DNA of 64,000 bases. Source: an uncultured Oscillospiraceae bacterium. Its GTDB lineage: Bacteria; Bacillota; Clostridia; Oscillospirales; Acutalibacteraceae. How positions within the stretch are numbered: position 1 is the stretch's first letter; each line of letters starts with the position of its first letter. The stretch lies in NCBI GenBank assembly GCA_949283785.1, contig CASDTR010000035.1, forward strand, positions 1 through 64,000, written 5' to 3'. The translations under genes and the position numbers were made by a program. The notes below the pieces were generated by a model. The model worked only from the letters and a program-made list of their open reading frames with translations. It ran no database searches and had not been told where the DNA came from. Shown here piece by piece: positions 61,460 through 64,000 of the stretch.

Positions 61460-61894
61460 TTAATTCTCCTCATCGGAACCGTTTTCTTTTTGCTTGAGCT
61501 TTAACTCCGTGACGAAATCGAATTTATCTTTTGGCGATACGATAATATTTTTCTTTTTGCCGTTTTTAAAATAGGTGATGACAAGTCTGTCCCTTGAGAG
61601 TGCAGCGGAATCTCCCGTTACGGAGCCCGGCTGGCATGACACTATCATATTGTAGGGAATGACTTTTTTCGTGAACAGACCGCTTCTCACCGTAAGGGCC
61701 GAGTCGCCCGTGACGTAATAAGTAAACAGATATGTGGGAAGCAGGAAAAGGAAAAACATCAGCCCAAACATTATCGCCGCAAGGAGCATGGTGGCGTTTC
61801 CCAGAGAGGCGGCGTAGATGGTGTATGCGGTAAAAGCGCAGAAAACGATAACGCTCAGATGGAACCACCAGTCGATTTTTGATTTATATTTCAT
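61460..61894 (-). CDS. PH-domain-like membrane protein
   Basis: A 144-residue protein with two N-terminal membrane helices (about residues 10-28 and 37-58), then a bacterial PH-like domain: YYVTGDSALTVRSGLFTKK, IPYNMIVSCQPG, LVITYFKNGKKKNIIVSP and KDKFDFVTEL. The pattern of TGDSALTVRSG and SPKDK is that of YdbS/DUF1200-type bPH domains. The role is unknown, probably at the membrane. The charged tail is short. Confidence 0.8.
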   Translation of the reverse strand: MKYKSKIDWWFHLSVIVFCAFTAYTIYAASLGNATMLLAAIMFGLMFFLFLLPTYLFTYYVTGDSALTVRSGLFTKKVIPYNMIVSCQPGSVTGDSAALSRDRLVITYFKNGKKKNIIVSPKDKFDFVTELKLKQKENGSDEEN

Positions 61895-61920
61895 TGCTGA
61901 ACTGCTCCTTAATTTAATTT

Positions 61921-61953
61921 AAAAAACCGGAGAAGCGCAGAGCCTCTCCGGAT
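61921..61953 (-). terminator. Terminator of the aldolase gene
   Basis: CCGGAGA (61927-61933) pairs with TCTCCGG (61945-61951); the minus-strand 3' side is TTTTTT. Confidence 0.8.
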
Positions 61954-61971
61954 ACGGGTTTAGGAAAAAGA

Positions 61972-62907
61972 TTACGCCTTGCCTGCGCAGCCGAGAACGC
62001 AGTTGATCTTATGCTCAACGACTTCCTTGATAGCGTCGCGGGCGGGAGTAAGATACTGTCTGGGATCAAAGTGGCCGGGATTCTCAGCAAGATGCTTACG
62101 GATGGAAGCTGTCATTGCAAGACGGATGTCGGAGTCAACATTGATTTTGCAAACCGCCATGGAAGCAGCCTGACGAAGCATATCCTCCGGGATACCGATA
62201 GCGTCGGGCATCTTACCGCCGAATTCGTTGATCATCTTTACATACTCGGGCATTACTGAGCTTGCGCCGTGAAGGACAATGGGAAATCCGGGAAGCTTCT
62301 TGGAGACCTCTTCGAGGATGTCGAAGCGGAGCTGAGGCTTCTGGCCGGGTTTGAATTTGTAAGCGCCGTGGCTTGTGCCGATTGCGATAGCAAGGGAGTC
62401 AACACCTGTGCGTGTTACGAAATCGTAAACCTGCTCGGGATCTGTATAATGAGCGTCCTCAGCGCTTACGTTGACATCATCCTCGATGCCTGCAAGCTGT
62501 CCGAGTTCGCCTTCAACTACTACGCCGTGAGCATGAGCATACTCAACAACCTTCTTTGTAAGAGCCACGTTCTCCTCATAGGGATGAGCGGAACCGTCGA
62601 TCATAACGGAAGTGAAACCGCCGTCGATGCAGCCTTTGCAGGTCTCGAAATCGGGGCCATGGTCAAGGTGAAGGGCAATAGGAAGGCCTGTCTCCTCGGC
62701 GGCTGCCTCAACGAGCTTTACAAGATAGCCGTGATGAGCGTATTTTCTTGCTCCTGCAGAAGCCTGAAGGATAACAGGCGCATTGAGCTCCTTGCATGCG
62801 GCTGTAATTCCCTGAACGATTTCCATGTTGTTTACGTTGAAAGCGCCGATGGCGTATCCGCCTTCATAAGCCTTCTTAAACATTTCTGTTGTAGTTACAA
62901 GTGGCAT
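61972..62907 (-). CDS. fba: Class II fructose-bisphosphate aldolase
   Basis: 311 residues from the ATG at 62907, nine bases after AAGGAG; the GTG at 62916 overlaps that site. Class II motifs: IGAFNVNNMEIVQGI, ALHLDHGPDFETC (catalytic Asp82, zinc ligand His83), VVEGELGQLAG, IAIGTSHGAYKF and FPIVLHGASSVM (zinc ligands in both), and CKINVDSDIRLA. It cleaves fructose-1,6-bisphosphate in glycolysis, with zinc. Well conserved, with the G/C-preferring codons of a highly expressed gene. Confidence 0.95.
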   Translation of the reverse strand: MPLVTTTEMFKKAYEGGYAIGAFNVNNMEIVQGITAACKELNAPVILQASAGARKYAHHGYLVKLVEAAAEETGLPIALHLDHGPDFETCKGCIDGGFTSVMIDGSAHPYEENVALTKKVVEYAHAHGVVVEGELGQLAGIEDDVNVSAEDAHYTDPEQVYDFVTRTGVDSLAIAIGTSHGAYKFKPGQKPQLRFDILEEVSKKLPGFPIVLHGASSVMPEYVKMINEFGGKMPDAIGIPEDMLRQAASMAVCKINVDSDIRLAMTASIRKHLAENPGHFDPRQYLTPARDAIKEVVEHKINCVLGCAGKA

Positions 62908-62993
62908 GTTAAACACTCCTTTTAATTTCTCGGTATATTATACCCTATTAAAAGACTATTGTCAAAGCATTAACATCCTAAACGTGCTTATCT

Positions 62994-64000
62994 TCAGAAA
63001 AAGAGGAATTTCTTTTTCCTGTGTCCGATGTCGTGCTTATTGGTTATATAGACGCTGTCGGATGAGCAGCCCTCAAGCTCAAGGACAACTATCTCGTTGT
63101 CGTCCTGAAGGATTACGCCGGGAAGGTAAAGGGACCTCTGAGGTCCGATGTCCCAGTATCTTCCGAGATTGAAGCCGTTTACAAAGACGCAGCCCTTGGT
63201 AAATCCGTCAAGATGCACGAAGCAGTCGGCTCTCGAGGAGGTGCGGAAGGTGCCCTTTTTGAAAAGGGGGTATCCCGTGCCGCCGGTATATCTGAAATTG
63301 CTGACTTTTGTATTGAGAGGGATCGAGAAAATTTCCCAGCCGAAAAGTATCTGATTGCCAAGACGTATCCGGGATACACCCTTGCGGTCATACATATGTA
63401 TTCCGTAGTTTGTGCGTCCCATGGATTCTACAAGTATATCAAGCTGCACTTCGCCGGAAATTTTTCCTATATCCATGCCCTGATCTTCGTCGTTTCTGTA
63501 AATTCGGCCCTTGTACTCACCGTCCACAAAGATATAGGCTCTGTCGCGGAGCTCGTCAAGGTAGAGCTTTTTATTGTAATAGCCCTTTACCTTCTTGCGG
63601 TAGAGGATGAGTCCGTGGAACTGGTCCAGGTCCTCCATGCTCTTTGGGAAGGGGCTCTCGTATTTTGCGGAAACGGCTTCAAGATTCTGCATGAGGGAAG
63701 CGGACTGGGTTAGCTTTACCTCGCCGATGTTCTGAAGCTCGGGTTCCGGGGGAAGCTTTGCGGGGGCAAGTCCCTGATGCTGAAGGAGCACTTTCCTTAC
63801 GGCGTAATATTTGGGGGTGTAGCCACCCCATTCCGTAAGGAGGGCGTCGTCGTCGTAGCTGGTGATTGTGGGTTTGTATTCGGAGTCACAGTTGGCTCCT
63901 GCGTTAAAGCCGAAATTGGTGCCGCCGTGGAACATGTAGAAGCTGAAATTGCCGTCCGCATTGAGCATGTTTTTAAGCTCGGGAACTACTGTTTTATAGG
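62994..64000 (-). CDS. Beta-galactosidase (GH35), C-terminal part (5' end outside window)
   Basis: The frame is open to the window edge (VVPELKN precedes the Met at 63968), so the start and catalytic acid region lie outside. Visible GH35 features are FYMFHGGTNFGF and GANCDSEYKPTITSYDDDAL at the end of the barrel. The jelly-roll domains follow with AYIFVDGEYKGRIYR, ILVESMGRTNYG, and FVNGFNLGRYWDIGPQRSLY. It hydrolyses terminal beta-galactose, probably in the cytoplasm. It fits glycan-use genes such as the fucosidase at 49.8 kb. Confidence 0.9.
   Translation of the reverse strand, partial: YKTVVPELKNMLNADGNFSFYMFHGGTNFGFNAGANCDSEYKPTITSYDDDALLTEWGGYTPKYYAVRKVLLQHQGLAPAKLPPEPELQNIGEVKLTQSASLMQNLEAVSAKYESPFPKSMEDLDQFHGLILYRKKVKGYYNKKLYLDELRDRAYIFVDGEYKGRIYRNDEDQGMDIGKISGEVQLDILVESMGRTNYGIHMYDRKGVSRIRLGNQILFGWEIFSIPLNTKVSNFRYTGGTGYPLFKKGTFRTSSRADCFVHLDGFTKGCVFVNGFNLGRYWDIGPQRSLYLPGVILQDDNEIVVLELEGCSSDSVYITNKHDIGHRKKKFLFF

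Noticed and set aside
1-64000. tRNA or rRNA genes, including a tRNA as integration target
   Set aside because: I saw no cloverleaf or rRNA sequence; the integrase end abuts a protein gene region instead.

Overview
The window looks like a chromosomal stretch from a low-to-mid GC, gut-type Clostridia (Bacillota). Supporting signs are strong AGGAGG-type ribosome sites, sigma-A promoters, a Tn916-type integrase and excisionase, BlaI/M56 and WYL regulators, and fucosidase and beta-galactosidase genes suited to mucin or plant glycans. Genus-level placement is not possible from sequence reading alone.

Region 1 (1-41.1 kb) is an AT-rich accessory island dominated by defence and mobile genes, many of them broken. 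It holds: the end of a WD40-repeat protein made of near-identical 43-residue units (2-1225); an intact metallophosphoesterase, a DUF1292 protein and two membrane proteins (1.3-4.0 kb); a restriction-modification-like cluster (5.3-15.8 kb); a WYL regulator followed by a chimeric NADAR/serine-recombinase-tail gene (15.9-17.6 kb); a frameshifted phosphatase, a lipoprotein and a second WYL regulator (17.7-20.2 kb); and a PD-(D/E)XK (sce7726)-SNF2 helicase gene carrying a complete group II intron (21.1-27.5 kb). These are followed by a tandem DUF262 pair resembling GmrSD (27.9-31.2 kb), a frameshifted DUF4143 AAA ATPase, a zinc alcohol dehydrogenase, a SLOG-domain protein, a truncated IS481-like element, and at the right edge PemK/MazF, an excisionase and a tyrosine integrase (38.9-40.9 kb).

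The restriction-like cluster contains a PLD/SNF2 helicase with an appended DUF2493/SLOG domain, DUF4391, an EF-hand protein with a PriA-like tail, several single-pass membrane proteins, and a type III-like Mod methyltransferase. The helicase, DUF4391 and Mod reading frames are each interrupted once. No Res gene follows Mod: the locus is cut at about 15.84 kb, just after a ribosome site, where a recombinase remnant begins.

Region 2 (41.1-64 kb) looks like ordinary core chromosome with higher GC and intact genes. It holds an LMW protein tyrosine phosphatase, an MFS transporter, a CAT-family acetyltransferase, a DUF4838 protein, two lipoproteins, a BlaI/M56 pair with a visible promoter and candidate operator, a GH29 fucosidase, an amidohydrolase, a patatin-like lipase, a DUF4430/ECF S-component pair, a sugar acetyltransferase, a HAD phosphatase and a split chromate transporter. 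It ends with a zinc ABC operon divergent from a Fur/Zur regulator across a perfect dyad, a PH-domain membrane protein, class II aldolase, and the C-terminal part of a GH35 beta-galactosidase that runs off the window.

The main biological theme is a multi-layered defence island in which nucleotide-sensor domains (SLOG twice, NADAR once) recur beside helicases, nucleases and a methyltransferase. Several systems appear to be decaying. Some single-base breaks lie in A/T runs and could be sequencing errors; in-frame stops of all three kinds (TAG, TGA, TAA) are harder to explain that way.
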